From Penium margaritaceum (lineage: Eukaryota > Streptophyta > Zygnematophyceae > Desmidiales > Peniaceae): a stretch of DNA of 64,000 nucleotides. The DNA is taken from the NCBI GenBank assembly GCA_023375785.1, contig SZWC01000081.1:284230-348229 (forward strand), given 5' to 3'. Made by a program: the position numbers and the translations under genes. Numbering within the stretch: position 1 is the stretch's first letter; each line of letters starts with the position of its first letter. Positions 25,189-36,547 of this stretch are shown here, piece by piece. The notes beneath the pieces are model-generated. The model searched no databases. It had not been told where the DNA came from and saw only the letters and a program-made list of their open reading frames with translations.

Positions 25189-25572
25189 GCTACCTTGCTG
25201 GAACCATCAACATCGGCATCACCTACAACGGCAACGACAACAGCGTCATCGGCTACACAGATGCAGATTGGGCTTCNNNNNNNNNNNNNNNNNNNNNNNN
25301 NNNNNNNNNNNNNNNNNNNNNNNNNNNNNNNNNNNNNNNNNNNNNNNNNNNNNNNNNNNNNNNNNNNNNNNNNNNNNNNNNNNNNNNNNNNNNNNNNNNN
25401 NNNNNNNNNNNNNNNNNNNNNNNNNNNNNNNNNNNNNNNNNNNNNNNNNNNNNNNNNNNNNNNNNNNNNNNNNNNNNNNNNNNNGCTACCTTGCTGGAAC
25501 CATCAACATCGGCATCACCTACAACGGCAACGACAACAGCGTCATCGGCTACACAGATGCAGATTGGGCTTC
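25189..25572. other. Assembly gap with unmerged duplicated flanks
   Basis: The 88 bases at 25189-25276 and at 25485-25572 are identical and flank a 208-base run of N (25277-25484). This is the signature of two contig ends that overlap but were not merged. The true sequence probably has one copy and no gap. Confidence 0.85.
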
Positions 25573-26027
25573 AAATCCTGAGACCCGCAAGTCCATCTCT
25601 GGACATGTGTTTCTCATGAATGGAGGTACCATCAGCTGGTGCAACAAGCGACAGGTGGTCGTGGCCACCTCGAGCACGGAAGCTGAGTACGTCTCTCTAA
25701 GCTTTGGAGCCAAGGAAGTAGTTTGGCTTCAGCGTCTCATGGCGGAGATGAGTGGGAGTGTAGCAGTTCCAGTTCCTGTGCGCGTCGACGACCAGAGCGA
25801 AATCGCACTCGCCAAGAATCTTGAGCACCATGCACGCACCAAGCACATTGACATCGCATATCACTTCATCAGGCACATGGTGCAGGAGGGTGCTATCAAG
25901 CTGGAGTTTACTCCAACAAGCAGGCAGGTCGTTGATTTTTGCACCAAGCCAGTGACCCGTGAGAAGCAGCAGTTCTGCATGAAGGCATGTGGACTCAGCC
26001 CACTCTCAGTGCGGCAAAGAGGGAGAT

Positions 26028-26761
26028 TGTTGGAAAGGAGCCATCTGACTCAATTTCAGGTCCACAACAAGTTCCAGGAAACTTCGAGATGCCTGCTCCG
26101 ATCGTCGATCCGTCTTCACCATTGAAAAGATCAGGTTGCAAATTATCTACGGTCCAAGTTTCAGGCTGATCCAACAGTCGGATTGGGAGATATGAATTTT
26201 CAAAGTTTCAGGGGTCATGGACCGCCGATGTCTGGGTGGCCATGGCTGATGGCTCCATGCCTTAGCCTGAGAAAAGAAAAAGGCAAGAGGTCCAGGGTCA
26301 AGACCTGATGGGAGAAATATCCAAAAAGATCCTTGGTCTTAGGATTGCCTTGTCAGAGTGTGCTAACTAGGATAAAGGTACCTCTCCTTGCTTTTTAGGT
26401 GAGGTGAGATCCTTGTGTGCTAGCCATGGACACATGGCAATTTTCCATGGGTTTGCGGGTGATGTGCCCACTAGGAGTGTGCCATGAGAGCATTCTCTAG
26501 CTCTCTAGGTCGTGTGTGACTGGTCAGCCTGATTGTTAGCCTGATTTCCTCCCGTGTGTGAGATTGTGGACTCTAGTGTGTGAGCCTTAGCCTCCATGGC
26601 TAAGTGGTGTGGCTTGTGAGAGGGCTGACTTGCCCAAGTTCTAGCTCTATATGTACTCCATCATTTTCAGTGATTCAACAACCTTTCTTCAGCACAATTG
26701 ATGCCTTTTCATTCCCACATGCTCGCTGTTCCAAGACTCCTTGTCTCCTCCAGATCCAACA
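26028..26761 (+). repeat. Family A 3' LTR of copy A3
   Basis: Follows PPT AAAGAGGGAGAT; TGTTGGAAAGG start, CAGATCCAACA end, 734 bp. It shares a small indel (CCACAACAAG in place of CCACAGGAGCAAG) with the LTR at 38378-39111 and so groups with that copy and not with its own 5' LTR. It is followed by CCAGAGACG of family A gag. Confidence 0.87.
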
Positions 26762-29700
26762 CCAGAGACGTTCGAGTGCCAGCCTACTCTCGCCCTTGAC
26801 TTCATCTGCACACTGTTGGTGCAGGTGGAATTGCAACGTAATGCAGTAAAGCGTAATGGCGGCGGCAGTAGTGAAGAAGCTTTTGTAGCCACGAGCTCGT
26901 GCAACCAGCAGCAGGAGCAGCAGTCTGGGCAACAGAGAGGCAAGAAGAAGAGCAAGTGCCACTATTGCCTAAAAGAGGGGCACTACAAGAAAGAGTGTTT
27001 CAAGTTCAAGAGGGACCAGAAGGAGGAGCAGCAGCAGCAGTAAAAACAACAGTCTCCACAGCAGCATCAGCAGTAGCCACAACAGCGTCAGCAACAGCAG
27101 CAACAGCAAATCCAGGCTTCTGTACACCACTTTGGCAACATGAATGTGGCCAAGGACTTGCGCGACCGTCTCTTCATGGCGAAGTCTGACATGTCGAAGG
27201 TGGAGAAGGCAGATCACGCATGGTACAAGGACCCAGGATGTACCAAGAGCGTGACACATCACAAGGAGTGGTTTACGCAGCTGCTGTCCATCCGTTCCTG
27301 TCCTATCGCTCTAGGTGATGATCGGGGGGTATATGCTTAGGGGATTGGGATTGTGGAGATGTGGTTAGAGATCCCGCGTGCCATTGAAATGGGAGTGTTC
27401 CATGGCATGCTGTACGTACCTAATACTACGTTCAATCTTCTCTCAGTGTCCTCTCTCAACAACATAGGACTGCGAGTTGTCTTTGACGACGACTATGGCT
27501 ACATCCTCAACAAGGAAACAGGAGAGGAGTTGGCCAGGTTAGTGAAGTTAGGCGACATGCACCACGTGCTGGGGACGACCAAGATCCTGTGTGAGTACAG
27601 TCTTGTAGCATTCGTGCAGGCAACAGATGGGGAGATCTGGCACGCACGCTATGGCCACATTGGCATGCGCGCCTTGCAACAGCTTCAAGCAAAGTAGATG
27701 GTGCGTGAATTGCCCACCATCTCCAATTTTGAGCAATTGCTGTACATCGGCTGTTTGGAAGGGAAGTAGCATCGTGAGGAGTTCTCTGGAGCAGGGGAGC
27801 ATACAAAGGAGGTGCTAGAGCTGGTCCACACAGACTTGTGTGGCCCGATGCAGATCCAGAGCTTTGGAGGCTCTAGGTATCTTCTGACCTTTATTGATGA
27901 TTTCAACCATGACGCTGCAGTATACTTCCTTGCTTCGATGGACCAGTGCTTTGACAGGTTCAAGGAGTTCAAGGCAATGGTGGAGATCCAGACTGGCAAG
28001 AAGATTTAGGCGCTACGCAGGGACCGCGGTGGAGAGTACCTGAGCAAGGAGTTCCAAGACTAACTCGCAGCAGGTGCCATCAAGGCGCAGCGTGTCACTC
28101 CGCACTTGGCCATGGTCTAGAGTAAACGGCGCCGACAGGCAAACCGCCGACCGTCCTTGGTATTTCAACCAAGGTAGAGATCACCCACGGAGTGGTGTTT
28201 CCACACTGAAAGGTTCACTTAGCTTGTCCCAACCGTGGCCGGAGAGTGTTCCAAACTCTCACCTAACTGGCAATGCTACACACCAAAGTGTGCACTTGCA
28301 CTTGTTCTTTATCCTCTTTCTTGGTGGCCAACAAGGGATTAGTTTTCTCCCAAGTCTCAAGAGTAAGAGATGATATATTATCACATGCAAATGACAGGCC
28401 TTATATAGTCTCTGGTCAGTGCTCCGAATGGCTCCTTGGAGGGGCCTCCCCCCAAGGCCACCCTAGACAGCGTCATCAGCTTTGATGACATGGCACCCTC
28501 TGTGTCCGCCAAGTGGCGCTTGATCCACCTTGGACCTTAGAATCTTCTAGGAAGCTTCCTTGGCCCTTTTTAGTCACAAAGAAAATTTGGTCCTGGGGGG
28601 ATTTGACCCCGGACCTCTCGCTTGCAAGACGGTGCCTTCACCCACTAGGCTGTAGGGGGTTGTCCTAAGGAGCATGCACCAGGTAGACTACCAAGAGTAG
28701 ACCGAGGGGACTTACTCCACAAGGGTGAGCAGTGCATGCCTTGTCTCTCTCAGCCTCTCTTGCATGTCGCTGGGGGACTTGCGCTACAAGCGCAGTGCAT
28801 ACCCAGTCTAAATCTTACGCTGATTGGACCAGGGGCATACACAGAACATAACACAGCGCACCGCACCATACTCGCTACAGCAGAACAATGTAGCAAAATG
28901 CACAAATCGCACTATCGTTGAGTCGACGCGCTCAATGCTTCACGCGGCTCGGCTGACCTACGACTTCTGGGCCAAAACGATGAGCACTACAGTGTACATC
29001 AGAAACCGCAGTCCAACTAAGGCGTTAGAGCAGACGATGCTGTACGAGGTGTAATTCGGTAAGAAGCCGAACGTGGGTCATCTTCGCGTGTTTGGCAGCT
29101 TGGCACACATGCACGTGCCAAAGGAGAAGCGGCAGAAGTGGGACGCGAAGAGCGCACAAATACGGATGATCGGCTATGACGTGGTAAGTAAGGTCTATCG
29201 CCTCTACGAGAGGGATACAAGCCACGTCATCATCTTCAGGGATGTTGTCTTCAACAAGAGCAACGTCATCAACACCAACATTGTCTGTGAAGAGGTAGCA
29301 GAACCAGCAGCTGCTGAGGTAGAGGGAGTAAATATCTTTCTTGATCCTTCCTCCACTGTGACAGTGGGAGAACTAGTCTATTCTCCCATGTCTGATGCAA
29401 CAGATACAGCGCCCCCCTCAGCAGAAGCACAGGAAAAAGATGCCGCACCACCAGCAGCAGCAGTTGTGCTAGCAGCACTACGCCAGCCGCGCGCTAACGC
29501 TCCTGCACTAGGTTACAGGTATCCTCTTAGGGTGCACTACAAGCCTGGTGAGCGCGGCCATTTCTGCATGCTGCAAAAACCGGAGCAGATGAACGTTGCA
29601 GTTGCAGCAGATTCAGATGAGCCAGCATCATACAAGCAAGCCATGGCTATACGTGGTGCAGCAGATTGGGCGCAAGCCGTATAGCAAGAGATACAGTCAC

Positions 29701-30484
29701 AGCTAGACAACGGCACGTGGGAGCTGACTGAGCATCCACTTGGACGCAAGGTGATCAAGTGCAAGTGGGTATTCAAGAAGAAGGGAGGAGCAAATAGCAA
29801 CCTTGAAAAGTACAAGACAAGGCTGGTCGCCAAGGGCTACTCGCAGCAGGATGGCATTGACTATACGGAAACCTTTGTTCCTGTTGCAAAGTTTACCACT
29901 CTGCACACGCTCCTTTCTTATGCAGCAGCTGAGGACTTCGAGATTCACCACATGGACGTCAAGACAGCATTCTTGAACAGTGACTTGGAGGAGATCTACA
30001 TGGAACAGCCAGAGGGGTTGATCATGGATGGCCAGGAGTACATGGTTTGCAAGCTACAAAAGTCGCTATACGGCCTCAAGCAAGCGTCGCGTACTTGGAA
30101 CCAGAAGTTGGATGCGGTGCTGCAGTGCATGGGGTTAGAGCGCAGCGAGGGTGACTACTGCGCATATCGCTGGTAGCATGAGCATGAGATCCTCATCATC
30201 ATTTTCTATGTGGATGACATGCTCCTCCTTTCCAACAGCATGTCTGCACTATAGGAATTCAAGGAGGCTATGCAAGAGCGCTTCTAGATGTTTGATCTCG
30301 GGGAGACATCATACTTCTTTGGTATCCAGATCACGCGTGAGCACAAATCACGCTCTCTCTTGCTGCAGCAGAGCTGCTACAACAAGGATGTCTTGCAACG
30401 GTTCGGCATGGCAGAAGCTAAACCCATCGGCACACCGCTAGAGACGCGGCAGTACCTCGTGATCTTCAATGGAGAAGGAATACT
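26762..30484 (+). mobile_element. Family A copia element, gag end to RT (copy A4), with nested solo D LTR
   Basis: Begins inside gag (ETFECQPTLALDFICTLLVQVEL block). Next come the zinc knuckle CHYCLKEGHYKKEC near 26955-27000 and a Gln-rich CAG-repeat tail (27020-27110). Protease/pre-integrase follows (about 27190-27700), then integrase (about 27810-28090 and 28854-29060, interrupted by a family D solo LTR), an acidic linker (about 29280-29530) and RT (about 29590-30480, with [26 protein letters not shown]-type blocks). It ends in the RT region against LTR fragments. The left joint is the 3' LTR of copy A3, lying at a gag site where other A LTRs also sit. It is broken, with many breaks. Confidence 0.87.
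28093..28853 (-). repeat. Solo family D LTR with 5-bp target duplication
   Basis: 761 bp, TGTTATGTTC (minus strand, right end) to GAGTGACA (left end at 28093), matching the D LTR at 13247-14008. The bases CAGCG occur at 28088-28092 and again at 28854-28858, and the family A integrase sequence resumes directly on the other side. It is a genuine insertion reduced to a solo LTR. It is younger than the copy A4 it interrupts. Confidence 0.93.
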
Positions 30485-30628
30485 ACTGAGAAGGAGTGTG
30501 TCATGAGAGCATTATCTAGCTTCTCTAGGTTATGTGTGACTGGTCAACCTGATTGTTTGGCTGATTTCCTCCCTTGAATGAGATTGTGGACTCTAGTGTG
30601 TGAGCTTTGGCTTCCATGGCTAAGTGGT
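30485..30628 (+). repeat. Family A LTR fragment, forward
   Basis: Matches the middle of the LTR from the AGGAGTGTG.CATGAGAGCATT block to CCATGGCTAAGTGGT. It directly meets an inverted LTR fragment. Confidence 0.8.
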
Positions 30629-30945
30629 ATTGGATCTGGAGAGAATGCTCTCATGGCATAGTTCTAGTGCTCACATCACCCACAAACCCATGGAGAATTG
30701 CCATGTGTCCATGGCTAGTACACAAGGATCTCAAACCTCCTAAAAAGTAAGGAGAGGTACATTTATCCTAGTGAGCACACTCTGACAAGGCAATCCTTAG
30801 ACCAAGGACCTTTTTGCATATTTCTCCCATCAGGTATTGATCCTAGACCTCTTGCCTTTTTCTTTTCTCAGGCTAAAGCATGGAGCCATCACCCATGGCC
30901 ACCCAGACATCGGCGGTCCATGACCCCAAAACTTCGAAAATTAAT
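30629..30945 (-). repeat. Family A LTR fragment, inverted
   Basis: Starts with TTGGATCTGGAG (LTR 3' end on the minus strand), joins to the AATGCTCTCATGGC block and continues to the ACCCCAAAACTTCGAAAATT block. With the preceding fragment it forms a head-to-head LTR pair. Confidence 0.8.
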
Positions 30946-33900
30946 CTCTCGGGAATGCTGATGGCCCCAGCATTCATGAGGAACACATGTCCTAAGATGG
31001 AGTTGCGGTCCTCAGGGTTTGAGGCTCAATCTGTTTCCGTAGAGCCCATGATGTCGTTATCGTTGCCGTTGTACATGTTGCCGATGTTGATGGTTCCAGC
31101 AAGGTAGCCAAAGATCCGTTTCACTGCCTTCTGGTGCTCAGGTCCGGAGTTCTCCATGTGCTGGCTCATAGCGCTCACAGCCTGTGCGAGGTCCGGCCTG
31201 GTCGCCACCATACGGTACATGAAACTGCCGACGACGCTCTGGTACTTTTCCTAATCAGTTGTATCCACTTCTCCATTGAAACTCACGAGGTACTTTCGCG
31301 TCTTTAGCGGCGTGCCGATGGGTTTAGCCTCGGCCATGCCGAACCGCTGCAAGACATCCTTGATGTAGCGGCTCTGCTACAGCGAGAGAGAGAATGATTT
31401 GCAGTCACGTGTGATCTGGATACCGAGGAAGTATGATGCCTCCCCGAGATCAGACATCTGGAAACGCTCTTGCATGGCCTCCTTGAACTCCTGCAGTGCA
31501 GTTATGCTGTTGAAAAGGAGGAACATATCATCCACATGAACAATAATAATGAGGATCTCATGCTCATGCTCCCAGCGATACACGCTGTAGTCATACTCGC
31601 TACACTCGAACCCCATGCACTGTAGCGCCGCATCCAACTTCTGGTTCCAAGCACGCGACGCTTGCTTGAGGCCATACAGCGACTTTTCCAGCTTGCAAAC
31701 CAAGTGCTCCTGACCATCCATGACGAACCCCTCTAGCTGCTCCATGTAGATCTCCTCGTCCAAATCACCATTCAAGAAAGCCGTCTTGACATCCATGTGG
31801 TGAATCTCGAAGTCCTCAGTTGCTGCATAAGGAATGAGCGTGTACACAGAGGCAAACTTTGCAATAGGAGTAAAGGTTTCCGTGTAGTCGATGCCTTCCT
31901 GCTGCGAGTAGACCTTGGCACTGTTCAAGAATGCCGTCTTGATGTCCATGTGGTGAATCTCGAAGTCCTCAGTTACTGCATAGGAAAGGAGCGTGTGCAG
32001 AGAGCTAAACTTTGTAACAGGAGCAAAGGTTTCGGTGTAGTCGATGCCTTCCTGCTGCGAGTAGCCCTGGGCAACCAGCCTCGCCTTGTACTTTTCCAGG
32101 TTGCCATCTGCTCCCCGCTTCTTCTTGAACACCCACTTGCAATTGATCACCTTGCGTCGAGGTGGACGCTCAGTCAGCTCCCATGTGCCATTGTCGAGCT
32201 GCGACTATCTCTTGCTGCACGGCTTGAACCCAATCTGCTGCATCAGGTTTAGCCATGGCCTCCTTGTATGACGTTGGCTTATCTGAATCTACTGCAAGTG
32301 TAACTTTCATCTACTCTGGTTTCTGCAGCATCCAGAAATGGCCGCGCTCACCAGGCTTGTAGTGCACCCTAAGAGGATACCTGCGACCTGGTGCTGGAGC
32401 GTTAGCGGGCGGTTGGCGCGGTGCTGCTGGCACAACTGCTGCAACTGGTGGTGCGGCATCTTCTTCCTGTACTTCTGCCGATGAGGCCGTTGTATCTGCT
32501 ACATCAAACATGGGAGAATAGACTGTTTCTCCCACTATCATCGTGTAGGAAGGATCAGGAGAGACTGGGTCAGGAAGGATATCTGCTCCCAGTGCCTCGT
32601 CAGCTGCTGGTTCTGCTGCCTCTTCACAGACAATGTTGGTGCAAATGACGTTTCTCTCGTTGAAGATGACATCCCTGGAGATGATGACGTGGCCTATATC
32701 CCTCTCGTAAAGGCAATAGGCCTTGCTTGCCACGTCATAGCCAATCATCAGCATTTGCACATCCCACTTCTGCCGCTTCTCCTTTGGCACGTGCATGTGT
32801 GCCAAGCTGCCCAACGCGCGAAGATGATCCACACTCGGCTTTTTGCCGAACCACGCCTCGTACGGTTTCATCTGCTCCAACGCCTTAGTTGGACTGCAGT
32901 TCTTGATGTACACCACAGCGCTCACGGCTTCGGTCCAAAAGTTGTAGGTCAGCCGAGCCACATGAAGCATGGAGCGTGCCGACTCAACGATAGTGTGATT
33001 GGCGCGTTCTACTACACTGTTTTGCTGCGGCAAGTATGGCGTAGTGCGCTCTGCCTTGATGCCAGCTGCTACGAGGTAGTCTGGAACTCCTTACTCAGGT
33101 ATTCTCCACTGCGGTCATTGCGCAATGCCTTGATCTTCTTGCCAGTCTGGTTCTCCATCATTGCCTTGAACTCCTTAAACCTGTCAAAGCACTGGTCCTT
33201 GGAAGCAAGGAAGTACACAATAGTGTAACGGCTTAAATCATCAATGAAAGTCAGAAGATACCTAGAGCCTCCAAAACTTTGGGTCTGCATCGGGCCTCAC
33301 AAGTCTGTGTGGACCAGCTCTTGTACCTCTTTTGCACGCTCCCCTGCTCTAGAGAACACCTCACAATGCTGCTACCCTTCCAAACAGCCGATGCACAACT
33401 GCTGCTCAAAGTTGGAGATGGTGGACAAGTCACGCACCGTCTGCTGTGCTTGAATCTGCTGCAAGGCGCGCATGCCAATGTCGCCATAGCGTGCATGCCA
33501 GATCTTCCCATCTGTTACCTGCACCACTGCTGCAAGACTCTGCTCATGTGGAGCTTTGGTCGCTCCCAAAGGCGGTACATGTCGCCCTCCTTCACCGATC
33601 CGGCCAACTCCTCTCATGTTTCCTTGTCAAGGATGTAGCTATAGTCGTTGTCAAAGATGATTCGCACTCTTGTGTTGGTGAGAGAGGACACTGAGAGAAG
33701 ATTGAACGCAACATTAGGTACATACAGCACGCCATGGAACACTCCCACTTCAATGCCACGCAGGATCTCCAACCACATTTCCACAATCCCAATCTCCTCA
33801 GCATAGACCATCCGATCATCACCCAGAGCGATAGGACAGGGAAGGATGGACAGTAGCTACGTAAACCACTCCTTGTAGATCCTGAGACCTTGTACCATGC

Positions 33901-33965
33901 AACATCCGCCTTCTCCACTTGTGACATGTCAGATTTCGCCATGAAGAGACGGTCGCGCACCTCCT
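30946..33965 (-). mobile_element. Family A copia element, pol (copy A5), broken
   Basis: Reads leftwards. Protease-side block near 33850-33950, pre-integrase (about 33370-33620, with [15 protein letters not shown] and CIGCLEG blocks), and integrase (about 32800-33300, with [19 protein letters not shown] and GEYLSKEF blocks). Then an acidic linker (about 32400-32640), RT (about 31380-32200, with [13 protein letters not shown] and IIVHVDDMFLLF blocks) and part of RNase H (about 30960-31370). RT carries a short internal tandem repeat. LTRs and gag are absent. It is broken, with many breaks. The right end abuts the LTR of copy A6. Confidence 0.86.
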
Positions 33966-34702
33966 TGTTGGATCTGGAGGAGAGAGGGAGCCTTGGAGCA
34001 GCGAGCATGTGGGACTGAAAGGGCATCTCTTGTGCTGAAGAAAAGTTATTGAATCACTCAAAATGATGGAGTATATATAGAGGTAGAGCTTGGGCAAGTC
34101 AGCCCTCTCACAAGCCACACCACTTAGCCATGGAGGCTAAGGCTCACACACTAGAGTCCACAATCTCACACAAGGGAGGAAATCAGCCTAACAATCGGGC
34201 AGACCAGTCACATACGACCTAGAGAGCTAGAGAATGCTCTCATGGCACACTCCTAGTGGTCACATCACCCACAAACCCATGGAGAGTCGCCATGTGTCCA
34301 TGGCTAGCACACAAGGATCTCACCTCACCTAAAAAGCAAGGAGAGGTATCTTTATCCTAGCCAGCACACTCTGACAAGGCAATCCTAAGACCAATCACCT
34401 TTTGGATATTTCTCCCATCAGGTCTTGACCCTGGACATCTTGCCTTTTTCTTTTCTCAGGCTAAGGCATGGAGCCCTCACCCATGACCACCCAGACATCG
34501 ACGGTCCATGACCCCCAAAACTTCGAAAATTCATATCTCCCAATCCGACCGTTGGATCGGCCTGAAACTTGATCTGTAGATAATTTGCCACCTGATCTTT
34601 TCAATGGTGAAGAACAATTGACGATCGGAGCAGGCACCTGGAAGTTTCCTGGAACTTGCTCCTGTGGACCTGAAAATGAGCCGGATGGTTCCTTTCCCAA
34701 CA
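33966..34702 (-). repeat. Family A 3' LTR of copy A6
   Basis: 737 bp. The left end is TGTTGGATCTGGAGG (inverted CCAACA end) and the right end is CTTTCCCAACA. It is preceded on the minus strand by the RNase H end and a purine-rich tract. Confidence 0.87.
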
Positions 34703-35799
34703 ATCTCCCACTTTGCCGCAGTCAGAGTGGGCTGAGTCCACATGCCTTCATGCAGAACTACTGCTTCTCACGGGTCACTGGCTTGGTGCAGAAATCAGCG
34801 ACCTGCCTGCTGGTAGGAGTAAACTCCAGCTTGTTAGCACCCTCCTACACCATGTCCCTGATGAAGTGATATGCGATGTCAATGTGCTTGGTGCGTGCAT
34901 GGTGCTCAGGATTCTTGGCAAGTGCGATTGCGCTCTGGTTGTCGACGCGCACGGGAACTGGAACTGCTACACTCCCACTCATCTCCGCCATGAGACGCTG
35001 GAGCCAAACTGCTTCCTTGGTTCCAAAGCCTAGAGAGACGTACTCAGTTTCTGTGCTCGAGGTGGCCACGACCACCTGTCGCTTGCTGCACCAGCTGATG
35101 GCACCTCCATTCATGAGAAACACATGTCCAGAGATGGACTTGCGGGTCTCAGGATTTGAAGCCCAATCTGCATCCGTGTAGCCGATGACGCTGTTGTCGT
35201 TGCCGTTGTAGGTGATGCCGATGTTGATGGTTCAAGCAAGGTAGCGGAAGATCCGCTTCACTGCCTTCTGGTGCTCCGGTCCAGGATTAGCCATGTGCTG
35301 GCTCACAACGCTCACAGCCTGTGCGAGGTCCGGCCTGGTTGCCACCATCAGGTACATAAGACTGCCAACGGCGCTCTGGTACTTCTGCCGCTCAGCTGCA
35401 TCTGCTTCTCCGCTGAAGCTCACGAGGTACTGCCGCGTCTCCAGCCGCGTGCCGATGGGTTTGGCCTCTGCCATGCCGACCCGCTGCAGGATGTCCTTGA
35501 TTTAGCGACTGTGCTATAGCGAGAGAGAGCGTGATTTGCGGTCACGCATGATCTGGAGACCGAGGAAGTATGATGCCTCCCCGAGATCAGACATCTGGAA
35601 GCGCTCCTGTATGGCCTCCTTGAACTCCTGCAGTGCAGACATGCTGTTCGAAAGGAGGAGCATGTCATCCACATAGACAATAATGATGAGGATCTCATGC
35701 TCATGCTGCCACGGATAGACGCTGTAGTCACCCTCGCTGCGCTCAAATCCCATGCACTCTCAAAGTGACGGCCTTTACTGGCTGAATCTGGCAGAATCT

Positions 35800-35814
35800 G
35801 GCTCTGATACCAAA
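35800..35814 (-). promoter_or_regulatory. Primer-binding site of copy A6 (tRNA-iMet 3' end type)
   Basis: On the minus strand TTTGGTATCAGAGCC directly follows the LTR end ACA. It exactly complements the last 12 or so bases of initiator tRNA-Met with CCA. Confidence 0.88.
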
Positions 35815-36547
35815 TGTTGGATCTGGAGGAGACAAGGAGTCTTGGAGCAGTGAGCATGTGGGACTGAAAGGGCATCAGTTGTGCTCAAGAATGGTTGTTG
35901 AATCACTCAAAATGATGGAGTACATATAGAGCTGGAGCTTGGGCAAGTCAGCCCTCTCACAAGCCACACCTCTTAGCCATGGAGGCTAAGGCTCACACCC
36001 TAGAGTCCACAATCTCACACAAGGGAGGAAATCAGCCTAACAATCAGGGTGTCCAGTTACACACGACCTAGAGAGTTAGAGAATGCTCTCATGGCACACT
36101 CCTAGTGGTCACATCACCCACAAACCCATGGAGAATCGCCATGTGTCCATGGCTAGCACACAAGAATCTCACCTCACCAAAAAAGCAAGGAGAGGTACCT
36201 TTATCCTAGTCAGTACACTCTGACAAGGCAATCCTAAGACCAAGGATCTTTTGGATATTTCTCCCATCACTTGACCCTGGAGCTCTTGCTTTTTTATTTT
36301 CTCAGGCTAAGGCATGGAGCCATCACCCATGGCCACCCAGACATCGGCGGTCTATGACCCCCAAAACTTCGAAGATTCATATCTCCCAATCCGACCGTTG
36401 GATCGGCCTGAAACTTGGACTGTAGATAATTTGCCACATGATCTTTCAAATGAAGGAAACCGATCGACGATCGGAGCAGGCATCTGGATGTTTCCTAGAC
36501 CTTGCTCCTGTGGACCTGAAATTGAGCCAGATGTCTCCTTTCCAACA
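35815..36547 (-). repeat. Family A 5' LTR of copy A6
   Basis: 733 bp, TGTTGGATCTGG at the left and TTTCCAACA at the right. The next five bases (TCTCG, 36548-36552) are family A gag and equal the five bases left of the LTR at 38378. It shares many private variants with the LTR at 43742. Confidence 0.88.

Larger units (their letters stand above)
21503..26761 (+). mobile_element. Family A copia element bounded by two LTRs (copy A3), broken
   Basis: Parts in order: 5' LTR 21503-22222; primer site; long leader 22238-22864; gag from 22865 (EGYANFTFWKIRTRHLLEET, GWDTLWKKYESKDPAFLMLLEEKMMALK and EAYLDRAKEL blocks); zinc knuckle region near 23635-23690; a short protease-side block (about 23890-23945); RT (about 24140-24960, with the [13 protein letters not shown] block); RNase H (to about 26012); PPT; 3' LTR 26028-26761. 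I do not recognise pre-integrase or integrase. The two LTRs differ at many positions and by small indels, so they are unlikely to be untouched sister LTRs of one insertion. It is broken, with many breaks. An assembly gap lies inside RNase H. Confidence 0.87.
33966..36547 (-). mobile_element. Short LTR-bounded family A copy (A6)
   Basis: Reads leftwards: 5' LTR 35815-36547, exact tRNA-iMet primer site 35800-35814, a short leader to about 35758, a piece of RT (about 35230-35757, with [19 protein letters not shown] block), RNase H (about 34760-35180, with AEYVSLGFGTKEAVWLQRLMAEM-type blocks), PPT and 3' LTR 33966-34702. At 2.6 kb it is about half the length of a full A element and shows no gag or integrase, so it could only have moved with help in trans. 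It has a few breaks in what remains. The 5' LTR is flanked by family A gag. Confidence 0.87.

Noticed and set aside
27020-27110. CAG-rich tract as a microsatellite or CRISPR-like array
   Set aside because: It is the Gln-rich tail of family A gag, imperfect and in line with the coding sequence; similar tracts follow the zinc knuckle in other copies. No spaced identical repeats exist.
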